The notes beneath the pieces were generated by a model. That model was not told the origin of the DNA. It saw nothing but the letters and a program-made list of their open reading frames with translations, and did not search any database. Shown one piece after another: positions 16,765 to 25,422 of a stretch of 64,000 nt of DNA. Location of the stretch: NCBI RefSeq assembly GCF_900148515.1, contig NZ_FRXN01000006.1:1-64000 (forward strand). The letters run 5' to 3'. Made by a program: the position numbers and the translations under genes. Origin of the DNA: Algoriphagus zhangzhouensis. GTDB lineage: Bacteria > Bacteroidota > Bacteroidia > Cytophagales > Cyclobacteriaceae. Position 1 is the first letter of the stretch; each line of letters opens with the position of its first letter.

Positions 16765-17235
16765 TTATCTCAAGTAAGCAGAAAGCATCCAAACAACCTT
16801 TTCTTTAGCGGTGATATAATCACTCATTAATGAGGCTGTACCTTCGTCATTAGAATCTCCGGCAGTATCAAGAGTATTTCTTTCCAATTCCAAAAGAGTG
16901 GTCATGTTATCTCTAACAATTTCGACCATTTTCACAGGTTCGGTTACTTCTTTAGCTTCTTTGATTGTCGCAGTCTCAATGTATTCTTGGTAAGAAGAAT
17001 AAGGTCTAGCTCCCAAGGTCAAAATTCTTTCAGCTAATTCATCAATTGCTGCATTTGCTTCATTGTAAAGTTCTTCGAACTTCGCATGGAGTTCAAAGAA
17101 GTTAGGCCCTGATACATTCCAATGGAAGTTTCTAAGGTTTTGATAGTAAACCTGATAGTTTGCTAGCAATCCATTCAATTTTTCTACTAAAACAATGCTG
17201 TCTTTTACTTCTAATCCGATGTCGTTCGTTTTCAT
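16765..17235 (-). CDS. dps: Dps, DNA-binding ferritin-like protein
   Basis: Forms dodecamers that oxidise and store iron and protect DNA under starvation and peroxide. The start was moved to the ATG at 17235 (156 aa); the longer frame adds a basic stretch without a family match. The ferroxidase ligands lie in NFHWNVSGPNFFELHAKFEELY (His and Asp/Glu positions, about 36-56), the first Dps signature. The C-terminal GTASLMSDYITAKEKVVWML is the second. The gene is alone on the reverse strand and faces the ABC exporter operon through a shared terminator. Confidence 0.96.
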   Translation of the reverse strand: MKTNDIGLEVKDSIVLVEKLNGLLANYQVYYQNLRNFHWNVSGPNFFELHAKFEELYNEANAAIDELAERILTLGARPYSSYQEYIETATIKEAKEVTEPVKMVEIVRDNMTTLLELERNTLDTAGDSNDEGTASLMSDYITAKEKVVWMLSAYLR

Positions 17236-17378
17236 ATTACTTATTTGTTTTTGTCTTATTTTTAATACCATAAATTTACGGCAAACAGGCCTGAAAAGCT
17301 AACTGATATTATCTATCACCAAGATATACTATCTATGACTTTGGTCAGTTAATAGCCTTAAGGGCAACACCGCAATTC

Positions 17379-18617
17379 ATGAAAAACCGATTCCAGGATC
17401 TTACTTCTATTGATTTTTACCAAAACCGAAAACAGGTTAAGTGGCTTTTGGTTGTGGTTTCTCTTTTAATAGGTGCTGGGTCAATCTGGTATACCAATAG
17501 TTTGGTGGAGGAGTTGAGAGAAAGGGAGAGGAGACAAATTGAACTGCTTTCCAGTGCGCTGGAGTATGCCGCTTCGACAGCCGAGAACCTTACCTTTATC
17601 AATCAAGAGATTATCCAGCAGAATTATTCTATTCCTATTATCATGGTGGACCCCAATGGAAATCCATTTGAGTATAGGAATATCACTTTTAAAAAGAATG
17701 CAACTGCTCAGGACTCAGCGAAAACCTTGGAAGTTGAGTTGATCGAAATGAAGGAGGAGTATGAGCCAATTCTGTTGGAAGAGGCAGATATTCATGTTTA
17801 CTATCGGAATTCGGAGCTCCTATTGAACTTGAAGTATTACCCTTACATCCAGTTGGCGGTGATATTGATTTTTGGAGCCTTGGCATACGCGCTTTTTAAC
17901 CAAAGTAAAATTGCTGAGCAAAATCGAGTATGGGCTGGACTTACGAAGGAAACTGCTCATCAATTAGGTACTCCGATCGCCTCTTTGATGGCTTGGATTG
18001 ATTACTTGCGAAATTCACCTGTTTGGGAAGAGAATAAGGAGATCATTACGGAAATGGATAAGGATGTAGTGAAGTTGCGGATGGTGACAGAGCGATTCAG
18101 TAGCATCGGGAGCAAGCCTGTAATCCAAGCTGAAAACTTGTATCAGGTTATTGAGGAGACTATTAGCTATCTAAGGCCAAGGATTTCTACCAAAGTGGAA
18201 TTGAATATCAAAGCTGATTCTCAGGATCTCGATGCCATGATGAATAAGCCTCTTTTTGAATGGGTGGTGGAAAATATCTGTAAGAATGCAGTCGATGCCA
18301 TGAAGGGCAAGGGTAAAATCACATTAGAATTGCTTCAGGATAGTGACAAATTTGTGATTGTAGATATTACGGATACCGGGAAAGGGATGGAGAAAAAGAT
18401 GTATCGACGAGTTTTTAATCCAGGCTTTTCAACCAAACAAAGAGGATGGGGCTTGGGACTTACTTTGGCAAAACGAATTATTGAAAGCTATCACGGAGGA
18501 AAGATTTTTGTAAAAAGCTCTGAAGTTGGTGTTGGGACTACTTTTAGAATAATACTTCATAGTACGAGGGAAGGTGCAGAACAATTCGTGACAGAAGGAA
18601 TCCTAGAATACAAATAG
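17379..18617 (+). CDS. Sensor histidine kinase, orphan
   Basis: A 412-aa membrane sensor kinase. Membrane spans at about 21-40 and 155-173 enclose a 115-aa extracytoplasmic sensor domain. The phosphoacceptor is His194 in ETAHQLGTPIASL; the usual H-E-[LF]-[RK] box is replaced by HQLGTP, a variant typical of a Bacteroidota kinase group. The ATPase domain has N-box ENICKNAVDAMKGKG (about 285-299), G1 DTGKGM (about 325-330), F-box VFNPGFSTK and G2 GWGLGLTLAKRI (about 345-360). No response regulator or receiver domain adjoins it. It is followed by 344 bp of repeat-containing intergenic DNA. Confidence 0.88.
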   Translation: MKNRFQDLTSIDFYQNRKQVKWLLVVVSLLIGAGSIWYTNSLVEELRERERRQIELLSSALEYAASTAENLTFINQEIIQQNYSIPIIMVDPNGNPFEYRNITFKKNATAQDSAKTLEVELIEMKEEYEPILLEEADIHVYYRNSELLLNLKYYPYIQLAVILIFGALAYALFNQSKIAEQNRVWAGLTKETAHQLGTPIASLMAWIDYLRNSPVWEENKEIITEMDKDVVKLRMVTERFSSIGSKPVIQAENLYQVIEETISYLRPRISTKVELNIKADSQDLDAMMNKPLFEWVVENICKNAVDAMKGKGKITLELLQDSDKFVIVDITDTGKGMEKKMYRRVFNPGFSTKQRGWGLGLTLAKRIIESYHGGKIFVKSSEVGVGTTFRIILHSTREGAEQFVTEGILEYK

Positions 18618-18618
18618 A

Positions 18619-18653
18619 AATACGGAATACTAATTTGGAAATACAGGATAAAA
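18619..18653 (+). repeat. Degenerate 7-bp periodic repeat, after histidine kinase
   Basis: Heptamers AATACGG (18619), AATACTA (18626), ATTTGGA (18633), AATACAG (18640) and GATAAAA (18647) are in one phase, starting two bases after the kinase stop codon. Confidence 0.45.
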
Positions 18654-18713
18654 ATCACAAAATCAGTGAGCCAAGAATTTTTGGACTAATTTTCACTATT
18701 TGTTATCCATTGA

Positions 18714-18741
18714 AATTTGAATGACGAAATACGAAAGACGA
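18714..18741 (+). repeat. Degenerate 7-bp periodic repeat, AATACGA type
   Basis: Heptamers AATTTGA (18714), ATGACGA (18721), AATACGA (18728) and AAGACGA (18735) share the ending GA and the same phase. The consensus is close to the heptamers at 18619. Confidence 0.5.
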
Positions 18742-18817
18742 GGTGCTTAATTGCCATTTTCCTTTTTCTGACATCGACCCTTGATTTAAAGGTGAGTTTA
18801 GAGTCTTCAAGCGTAAT

Positions 18818-18841
18818 TTTTCAATCTTTCAATTTTTCGAT
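18818..18841 (+). repeat. Degenerate 8-bp periodic repeat, TTTTCAAT type
   Basis: Three consecutive octamers: TTTTCAAT (18818), CTTTCAAT (18826), TTTTCGAT (18834). Confidence 0.5.
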
Positions 18842-18886
18842 AAAAGCATCTACCAAAGGAGGTTGAAGCCTGAGGAGAAGTCTTCT

Positions 18887-18926
18887 AACTTTTACACTTT
18901 TCAACTTTATAACCTTCCCACTTTAT
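18887..18926 (+). repeat. Degenerate 8-bp periodic repeat, AACTTTNN type
   Basis: Five octamers in phase: AACTTTTA (18887), CACTTTTC (18895), AACTTTAT (18903), AACCTTCC (18911), CACTTTAT (18919). The second and third positions (AC) are constant. Confidence 0.55.
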
Positions 18927-18961
18927 TTTTCCTTACCTTTGTCGGCTGAAAATCACATCCC

Positions 18962-20542
18962 ATGAGTCTGACGGAAGAAATCAAAAAGCGTAGAACTTTT
19001 GCAATCATTGCCCACCCGGATGCAGGTAAAACAACCCTGACGGAAAAATTGCTTCTTTTTGGGGGAGCGATCAATACTGCAGGTGCCGTAAAGTCGAATA
19101 AAATCGATACAGCTACTAAATCTGACTGGATGGATATTGAGAAGCAAAGAGGTATCTCTGTTGCTACTTCCGTAATGGGGTTTGAGTACAAAGACATCAA
19201 AATCAACTTGCTGGATACTCCAGGTCACCAGGACTTTGCTGAAGATACTTACCGTACTTTGACTGCGGTCGATTCGGTAATCATGGTGATTGACTGCGTG
19301 AAAGGGGTCGAGATTCAGACTGAAAAGTTGATGGAAGTATGTCGGATGAGAAATACTCCAGTGATCTGCTTTATCAACAAATTGGACCGTGAAGGACGCG
19401 ATCCATATGATTTGTTGGATGAAGTGGAATCTAAGCTGAATATTCAGTGTCGTCCGCTTTCCTGGCCGATTGGAATGGGGAAAAGCTTCAAGGGTGTTTA
19501 TAATTTATATGACCAGAAGCTGAATCTTTTCACTCCGTCTCAGAGAAAACTTTCCGATGACAGAACCACATTTGAAAATCTGGAAGATGCTGAATTGGAT
19601 AAATTGATTGGGCAAAGTGCCGCTGATCAATTGAGAGAAGATGTCGAATTAATCGAAGGTGTTTATCCCGATTTCGATACCAAGGAGTATTTGGAAGGAA
19701 AAGTTGCTCCTGTATTCTTTGGATCAGCCGTGAATAATTTCGGTGTCAATGAAATGCTGGATACTTTTATCAAAATTGCTCCAGCTCCAAAAAGCCGAAA
19801 TACTGATACAAGAGAAGTTTTGCCAGGCGAAAACAAGTTTTCTGGCTTTGTGTTTAAGATTCACGCCAACATGGACCCGAATCACAGAAACCGAATTGCC
19901 TTCTTGAGAATTTGTTCAGGTGAGTTTCAGAGAAATAAGCCGTACAAGCATGTTTTCGGCCCAAAGCCTTTACGTTTTTCCAATGTAACTCAATTTATGG
20001 CCCAGGATAAGGAAATCATTGATACCGCCTACCCGGGTGATATCATCGGTTTGTATGATACCGGGAACCTGAAAATTGGAGATACCTTGACCGATGGAGA
20101 AGAAATGGTATTCACGGGGATTCCTAGCTTCTCTCCAGAGATTTTCCGAGAGGTAGTCAACAAAGACGCGATGAAAACCAAGCAATTGGAAAAAGGTCTC
20201 AAGCAGTTGATGGAGGAAGGGGTAGCTCAGCTATTTACTTTCGATATGGGATCCAGAAAGGTAGTCGGAACCGTAGGTCAATTGCAGTTTGAGGTGATTC
20301 AGTTCCGATTGAAAAATGAATACAATGCGACTGTAGAATTTCATCCAATGAACCTTTATAAAGCTTGTTGGATCAGCAGCAAGGACAAAAAACAATTGGA
20401 TGAATTTGTTCGCTCCAAAAATCGCCATATCGCTCATGACAAGGACGGGAAGTTAGTCTTTATGGCAGAATCCAAAGCCTGGCTTCAGATGGTTCAGGAC
20501 AATTATCCAGATATAGAATTCCACTTTACTTCGGAGTTTTAA
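18962..20542 (+). CDS. prfC: Peptide chain release factor 3
   Basis: Translational GTPase that removes RF1/RF2 from the ribosome after peptide release. At 526 aa it has the usual length. G1 [15 protein letters not shown] (about 18-32), the G2 threonine in ISVATSV, G3 DTPGHQDF (about 85-92), and G4 NKLDR (about 139-143) are intact. The region [10 protein letters not shown] distinguishes RF3 from EF-G. It is monocistronic: repeat-rich DNA lies upstream and a convergent gene (ade) downstream. The start at 18962 fits the conserved [21 protein letters not shown]-terminus. Confidence 0.97.
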   Translation: MSLTEEIKKRRTFAIIAHPDAGKTTLTEKLLLFGGAINTAGAVKSNKIDTATKSDWMDIEKQRGISVATSVMGFEYKDIKINLLDTPGHQDFAEDTYRTLTAVDSVIMVIDCVKGVEIQTEKLMEVCRMRNTPVICFINKLDREGRDPYDLLDEVESKLNIQCRPLSWPIGMGKSFKGVYNLYDQKLNLFTPSQRKLSDDRTTFENLEDAELDKLIGQSAADQLREDVELIEGVYPDFDTKEYLEGKVAPVFFGSAVNNFGVNEMLDTFIKIAPAPKSRNTDTREVLPGENKFSGFVFKIHANMDPNHRNRIAFLRICSGEFQRNKPYKHVFGPKPLRFSNVTQFMAQDKEIIDTAYPGDIIGLYDTGNLKIGDTLTDGEEMVFTGIPSFSPEIFREVVNKDAMKTKQLEKGLKQLMEEGVAQLFTFDMGSRKVVGTVGQLQFEVIQFRLKNEYNATVEFHPMNLYKACWISSKDKKQLDEFVRSKNRHIAHDKDGKLVFMAESKAWLQMVQDNYPDIEFHFTSEF

Positions 20543-20554
20543 TTTAAGCCTTTT

Positions 20555-20572
20555 ACCCTCCAAGGGTTTTTA
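20555..20572 (+). terminator. Weak terminator-like hairpin after prfC
   Basis: A 5-bp stem (ACCCT with AGGGT, 20555-20567) has a 3-nt loop and is followed by TTTTTA. It is small, and lies between the convergent prfC and ade genes. Confidence 0.4.
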
Positions 20573-20591
20573 CTTTTTGGTAATTCATCTC

Positions 20592-22214
20592 TCATTTAAA
20601 AACTTCAGTAAACTCAAACTTCTGTCCATCAAATAAACCTTTATCACTTAGTTTGAGGTCTGGTATTACCAATAAGGCCATGAAGCTCAAAGTCATAAAA
20701 GGAGAATTGAGTTGAGAGCCCATCTCTTTTGCCATTTTGTCTATTCGGGTATATGCGGTAGCCACTTCATAGCCATCCGAAGCAGACATGATTCCTCCGA
20801 CAGGAAGCGGTAAAATTTCTTCCTGATTTCCTGATACTGCGGAAACCCCACCTTTGGCTTCGATGATTAGATTTACCGCTTTGCAAATGGATTCATCATC
20901 CACTCCTACTGCAATGATATTATGAGAGTCGTGTCCGACCGAAGAAGCGATTGCACCAGTTTTTAGTCCAAAGTTTTTGATAAAGGCGACTGCTGGATCC
21001 GCATTCTGGTAGCGGTTGACAACGGTGATTTTCAAAACGTCTTTTTCTACATTGGATTCTGCGAAACCGTCTTTTTCCAATATTTCACCTGAGGTTTCGG
21101 GAGTGATTAATTGTCCATCTAATGCTTCGATTACACGAACTTGATTTCCTTTGGCTTTGAGTTTGAAATCTTCCGGTCTTTTTGGATTGGTGTCAAAATT
21201 ATTGATGACCTCATTTTTGATAGGGCGAATCAGTGTCTTTCCATTTTTAGCTACCTTTTCTCCATCGATATAAGTTGCCAGTACCTGAAAATCCTTTAGA
21301 TCTTTGACCAAAATAAAGTCAGCAGGGTCATCAGTTCTTAGCTGACCAACTTTCAATGAATAGTGTGAAATTGGAGTTAGGCAGGTTGCTCTCAGAACAT
21401 CAAAAATATCTTTTCCTTTTGCGACAGCCCGAGCGGCCAATTCGTTGATGTGGGATATTGCCAGATTATCAGGATGCTTGTCATCAGAGCAGAACATGAT
21501 CATTTCTGGATAGTCATCAATCAGGTCAATTAATGCCTCAAAGTTTTTTGCAGCTGAACCTTCACGAATGGCGATTTTCATTCCCAGTTTGACTTTGCAC
21601 AAGGCTTCTTCATAAGTGAAGCATTCATGATCTGTGCTAGGACCTGCACTGACATACTTTTCTGCAAGCTCACCTTTTAGCCCCGGGGCATGTCCGTCTA
21701 CAGGTTTGCCATATTTCTGTGCAATTTTGATTTTCTCCATGACCAGTGGATCACGATTGACTGTTCCAGGCCAATTCATCATTTCAGCCAGATAATGGAT
21801 TTCAGGTCGGGACATCAGATTCTCTATATCCTGCGCATCTATTTCCGCTCCGGCTGTTTCGAATGGAGTGGCGGGGACGCAGGAGGGAGCACCGAAGTAA
21901 AATTTGAATGGGACTTGCTTTCCATTTTCGATCATGTAATCGACTCCTTCTACTCCGCAGACATTGGCGATTTCGTGAGGATCTGAGATGGTAGCAACTG
22001 TCCCATGACACACCGCTAATCTTGCAAATTCAGATGGGACGAGCATGGAGGATTCCACATGGACATGTGCATCAATAAATCCAGGTAAAATAAAAGGTAG
22101 CGAATCTGATGTTTCGATTGGAGTGATTTGAAGAATCTTTCCATTTTCGAAAGCTAGTTCAGCTGGATAGGTTTTTCTACCAAGGATATCGACAAAATGA
22201 GCGCGGATAATCAT
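20592..22214 (-). CDS. ade: Adenine deaminase
   Basis: Amidohydrolase that converts adenine to hypoxanthine and ammonia, feeding purine salvage (hpt is also in this window). The 540-aa protein has the metal motif HVHVESSM (about 50-57), further histidines in GHAPGL and the [10 protein letters not shown] segment (about 175-200), and the CSDDKHPD motif (about 240-247), which carries the catalytic Asp. The C-terminal half holds the adenine-deaminase-specific VGHDSHNI and GGVSAVSG segments. The active site needs iron or manganese in the family. It is convergent with prfC, and upstream about 130 bp separate it from cmk on the opposite strand. Confidence 0.95.
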   Translation of the reverse strand: MIIRAHFVDILGRKTYPAELAFENGKILQITPIETSDSLPFILPGFIDAHVHVESSMLVPSEFARLAVCHGTVATISDPHEIANVCGVEGVDYMIENGKQVPFKFYFGAPSCVPATPFETAGAEIDAQDIENLMSRPEIHYLAEMMNWPGTVNRDPLVMEKIKIAQKYGKPVDGHAPGLKGELAEKYVSAGPSTDHECFTYEEALCKVKLGMKIAIREGSAAKNFEALIDLIDDYPEMIMFCSDDKHPDNLAISHINELAARAVAKGKDIFDVLRATCLTPISHYSLKVGQLRTDDPADFILVKDLKDFQVLATYIDGEKVAKNGKTLIRPIKNEVINNFDTNPKRPEDFKLKAKGNQVRVIEALDGQLITPETSGEILEKDGFAESNVEKDVLKITVVNRYQNADPAVAFIKNFGLKTGAIASSVGHDSHNIIAVGVDDESICKAVNLIIEAKGGVSAVSGNQEEILPLPVGGIMSASDGYEVATAYTRIDKMAKEMGSQLNSPFMTLSFMALLVIPDLKLSDKGLFDGQKFEFTEVFK

Positions 22215-22344
22215 GAAAATCAGTGTTAAAAATGAACTGAGGCTAAGAAAGAAATCTTGGAGATAATCGCCCCTTCAAAATTCAATTGGATTAAAACTAC
22301 TATATTTGCCACGGAATAAAAAAGCATAAACCTTAGGATTTTTG

Positions 22345-23049
22345 ATGGGTAAAATTGTCATCGCCATAGATGGATATTCAGGATGTGGTAAAAGCTCAAC
22401 TGCCAAAGCTGTAGCCAAGGATTTGGGATACACCTACATTGATTCTGGTGCCATGTATCGAGCAGCAACCTTACATTTTTTGAATTCATATCTTTCACCC
22501 TCCAATCCTCATGATGTGGAGAAAGGTTTAAAAGATCTGGAAATTGAATTCCACCCTAATCCTGATTCAGGAGAACAAGAAACCTATCTCAACGGTCTCA
22601 ATGTAGAAAAGGAGATCAGGACCATGCGGGTTTCGGAAAATGTAAGTAATCTGGCCAAGGAAAAAGAGATCCGAAAAGTTTTGGTTGCCCAGCAAAAGAA
22701 ATTGGGGAAATCCAAAGGAGTGGTCATGGATGGCCGTGATGTTGGATCGGTAATCTTTCCAGATGCAGAACTGAAGGTGTTTATGACGGCCGACTTGGAA
22801 ACAAGAGCTTACAGAAGACAGCAAGAATTATTAGCAAAAGGTGATTTGGTGGATTTGGAAGAAATCCAGAAAAATCTAGCAGAAAGAGATCAAATCGACT
22901 CGACTCGCGAAGAAGGGCCATTGATTAAGGTGGAGGACGCAGTTGAGATCGATACCAGTAATTTGAATTTCGCAGAGCAGGTAGCGCAAATCGTGGATTT
23001 GGCCCAGCAGAAGATTAATCATACGAAAGATTATGCAAGTAACCATTGA
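22345..23049 (+). CDS. cmk: Cytidylate kinase
   Basis: Phosphorylates CMP and dCMP. The start is set at the ATG 22345 (234 aa), three bases inside a TTG-initiated longer frame. P-loop GYSGCGKSS is at about residues 9-17, with DSGAMYRAATL (about 33-43), the MDGRDVGSVIFPDAELKVF CMP-binding segment (about 129-147) and the LID region RDQIDSTREEGPL (about 180-192). A TATATTTG -7-type box at 22301-22308 lies 37 bp upstream, without a convincing -33 partner. Its end overlaps ispH by 17 bp, so the two are co-expressed. Confidence 0.96.
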   Translation: MGKIVIAIDGYSGCGKSSTAKAVAKDLGYTYIDSGAMYRAATLHFLNSYLSPSNPHDVEKGLKDLEIEFHPNPDSGEQETYLNGLNVEKEIRTMRVSENVSNLAKEKEIRKVLVAQQKKLGKSKGVVMDGRDVGSVIFPDAELKVFMTADLETRAYRRQQELLAKGDLVDLEEIQKNLAERDQIDSTREEGPLIKVEDAVEIDTSNLNFAEQVAQIVDLAQQKINHTKDYASNH

Positions 23050-23929
23050 TAAAAACTCCGGTTATTGCTTTGGAGTAGAGTTTGCCATCAAAATGGCAGA
23101 GGACGAAATGGAGCAGGCAGACAAGTTGTATTGTCTGGGTGATATCGTCCATAATGACATGGAAGTAAAGCGCTTGTCAGAGAAAGGACTAGTGGTCATT
23201 GACCGAGAGCAACTTTCAGAATTGAGCGATTGCAAAGTTTTGATCCGTGCTCATGGTGAACCGCCAGAAACTTACCGCACAGCCATAGAAAACAATATCG
23301 AATTGATTGATGCTTCTTGTCCAGTTGTTTTGAAACTACAGCACCGTGTCAAAACTGCTTTTGATAAGATGGAGCGTGAGCAAGGGCAAATTGTCATTTA
23401 TGGCAAGAAAGGTCATGCTGAAGTGATTGGCTTGACTGGCCAGACTTTGGAGAAGGCAATTGTAGTGATGGAAGATTCCGATTTGGAGAAAATCGACTAT
23501 TCCCGACCTGTAACTTTGTTCAGTCAGACAACTAAAAGCACCAAAGGTTTTTACGAATTATCTCGGAAAATTGAAGAAAGAATTCAAGCTGAGAAGGGAA
23601 AAGTGGAAACTGTCGATTTTAATGCCAATGATTCTATCTGTCGCCAAGTATCAAATCGCGAGCCTCAGTTACAGAAATTTTCAAAAGAAAATGATGTGAT
23701 TGTTTTTGTCTCTGGGAAAAAGAGCTCCAATGGGAAAGCCCTTTATCAAGTTTGTCTTTCGGAAAATCCAAGAAGCTATTTCATTGAAAATGAGACTGAA
23801 CTGGATCCTCAATGGTTTAATTCGGATGATAAAGTTGGTATTTGTGGAGCGACTTCTACGCCAATGTGGCTGATGGAGCAGGTTAAAAATCACTTAGAAT
23901 CTATGGAAGAAAATGCTCTTCCGGCTTAA
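23033..23929 (+). CDS. ispH: 4-hydroxy-3-methylbut-2-enyl diphosphate reductase
   Basis: Last step of the non-mevalonate (MEP) isoprenoid pathway, yielding IPP and DMAPP. The 298-aa protein has the three iron-sulfur cysteines at Cys12 (NSGYCFGV), Cys96 (DASCPVV) and Cys203 (DSICRQVSNRE), the same spacing as in E. coli IspH. The His-Asn of GDIVHNDMEV, the HGEPP segment and a C-terminal GATSTPMWLMEQV also fit. The ATG at 23033 overlaps the cmk 3' end by 17 bp. ispE of the same pathway lies at 49834-50640 in this window. Confidence 0.96.
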   Translation: MQVTIDKNSGYCFGVEFAIKMAEDEMEQADKLYCLGDIVHNDMEVKRLSEKGLVVIDREQLSELSDCKVLIRAHGEPPETYRTAIENNIELIDASCPVVLKLQHRVKTAFDKMEREQGQIVIYGKKGHAEVIGLTGQTLEKAIVVMEDSDLEKIDYSRPVTLFSQTTKSTKGFYELSRKIEERIQAEKGKVETVDFNANDSICRQVSNREPQLQKFSKENDVIVFVSGKKSSNGKALYQVCLSENPRSYFIENETELDPQWFNSDDKVGICGATSTPMWLMEQVKNHLESMEENALPA

Positions 23930-24066
23930 ATACAAAAATCACCATTCGGAAGTGGGGAAAGCCATTCCGGAGAAAATCAAACATAAACTTCCAGATAGTC
24001 TATAAATAAAGAGGTTATTTATTAGATTTGGGGCGTTTTTCAAAAGCTCATAGTTCAAAAACAGAT

Positions 24067-25419
24067 ATGTCTAAATTAGTGAAGCTTAAGAAAGGTTTTG
24101 ACATTAACCTTGCAGGAAAGGCGGCTTTAGAGCTTGCTGATTTTGCCTCTGCTCAAACCTTCGCCATTAAGCCGACTGACTTTCTTGGTATTCAAAGACC
24201 GAAAGTTCTTGTCAATGAAGGAGATACCGTAAAGGCTGGTACTCCAATCCTGTTCGACAAAGCGATGGACCAAGTCAAGTATGTGGCTCCGGTTTCAGGC
24301 GAGATTGTCGAAGTCAAAAGAGGAGAAAAGAGAAAATTACTCGAAATCAAAATTTTGGCAGACAAAGAAACCACCTTCGAAGACTTGGGTAAAATCGACC
24401 TAGGTAAAGTAGATCGTGATACTTTGAAGGCAAAGCTTGCTGAAAGCGGGGTTTGGCCAAACTTGATTCAGAGACCTTATGGTATCGTGGCAAACCCTGA
24501 TGATACTCCTAAGGCTATTTTCATTTCTGCTTTTGACTCTAATCCTCTTGCTCCAGATTACGGATTTACCCTTCAAGGTGAAGAACAGTATTTCCAAGCT
24601 GGTTTGGACGCATTGGCGAAATTGACCGATGGAAAAGTACACTTGAATGTGGATGGCTCCAAAAATGTACCGGCAATTTTTGCGAATGCTAAAGGCGTTG
24701 AAATCAATAAATTCTCAGGACCACATCCAGCGGGTAACGTAGGTGTTCAGATTCATCATTTGGATCCGATCAACAAAGGAGAACTTGCATGGACTATTTC
24801 TCCAGTAGGAGTAGTTCAAATTGGTAAATTGGTTTTGAACGGAGTTTTTGATGCTTCTAAAGTAATTGCTGTTACAGGTTCAGAATTGACCAAAACAGGA
24901 TATGTGAAGACTGTTACAGGTGCTTCTGTTTCCTCTTTTGTAAAAGGTAACTTGAATAGCGGACATGTCAGAGTGATCTCGGGTAACGTACTTACCGGCG
25001 AGAAAATCTCTCTAGAAGGTTACATGGGATTCTACCATAATCAAGTAACTGTAATCCCTGAGGGTGATTATGAAGAGTTCTTGGGTTGGATCAAGCCTAC
25101 TACATCCAAATTGAGCTTCCATAAAGCAATCGGTATGTTCTCTTTTATGAACAAAGGAGAATTCAAAGTAGATACTAATACTCACGGTGAAGAAAGACCT
25201 TTCGTAGTATCCGGAGTTTTCGAAAAAGTTCTTCCAATGGACATTCTTCCTACTTATTTGTTCAAAGCAATCATTGCTGAGGACTTTGACGAGATGGAAG
25301 AGCTTGGATTGTATGAGATCGTCGAAGAAGACGTTGCTCTTTGTGAATTTGTGGATCCCTCTAAGAATGAGCTGCAGGAGTTGGTGAGATCTGGGATTGA
25401 ATTATTAATGTATAGCTAA
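24067..25419 (+). CDS. nqrA: Na+-translocating NADH:quinone reductase subunit A
   Basis: Peripheral, cytoplasmic subunit of the sodium-pumping Nqr complex, which oxidises NADH, reduces quinone and builds a sodium gradient. The start is set at the ATG 24067 (450 aa); the longer frame begins with a TTG and lacks family similarity. N-terminal KLKKGFDINLAGKA and the biotinyl-like domain GTPILFDKAMDQVKYVAPVSG, followed by GEIVEVKRGEKRK (about 55-90), are NqrA hallmarks. It is the first of five nqr genes in one tight run. A TAGATTTG box at 24023-24030 could be a -7 element, with no clear -33 box. Confidence 0.97.
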   Translation: MSKLVKLKKGFDINLAGKAALELADFASAQTFAIKPTDFLGIQRPKVLVNEGDTVKAGTPILFDKAMDQVKYVAPVSGEIVEVKRGEKRKLLEIKILADKETTFEDLGKIDLGKVDRDTLKAKLAESGVWPNLIQRPYGIVANPDDTPKAIFISAFDSNPLAPDYGFTLQGEEQYFQAGLDALAKLTDGKVHLNVDGSKNVPAIFANAKGVEINKFSGPHPAGNVGVQIHHLDPINKGELAWTISPVGVVQIGKLVLNGVFDASKVIAVTGSELTKTGYVKTVTGASVSSFVKGNLNSGHVRVISGNVLTGEKISLEGYMGFYHNQVTVIPEGDYEEFLGWIKPTTSKLSFHKAIGMFSFMNKGEFKVDTNTHGEERPFVVSGVFEKVLPMDILPTYLFKAIIAEDFDEMEELGLYEIVEEDVALCEFVDPSKNELQELVRSGIELLMYS

Positions 25420-25422
25420 GAT

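Larger units (their letters stand above)
18618..18961. other. 344-bp gap with periodic repeats before prfC
   Basis: No gene seen. The gap holds heptamer-periodic DNA at its left end (18619-18653 and 18714-18741) and two pyrimidine-rich octamer-periodic blocks towards prfC (18818-18841 and 18887-18926). A TACCTTTG box at 18934-18941 could be the prfC -7 element, but no -33 box is seen. Confidence 0.55.
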
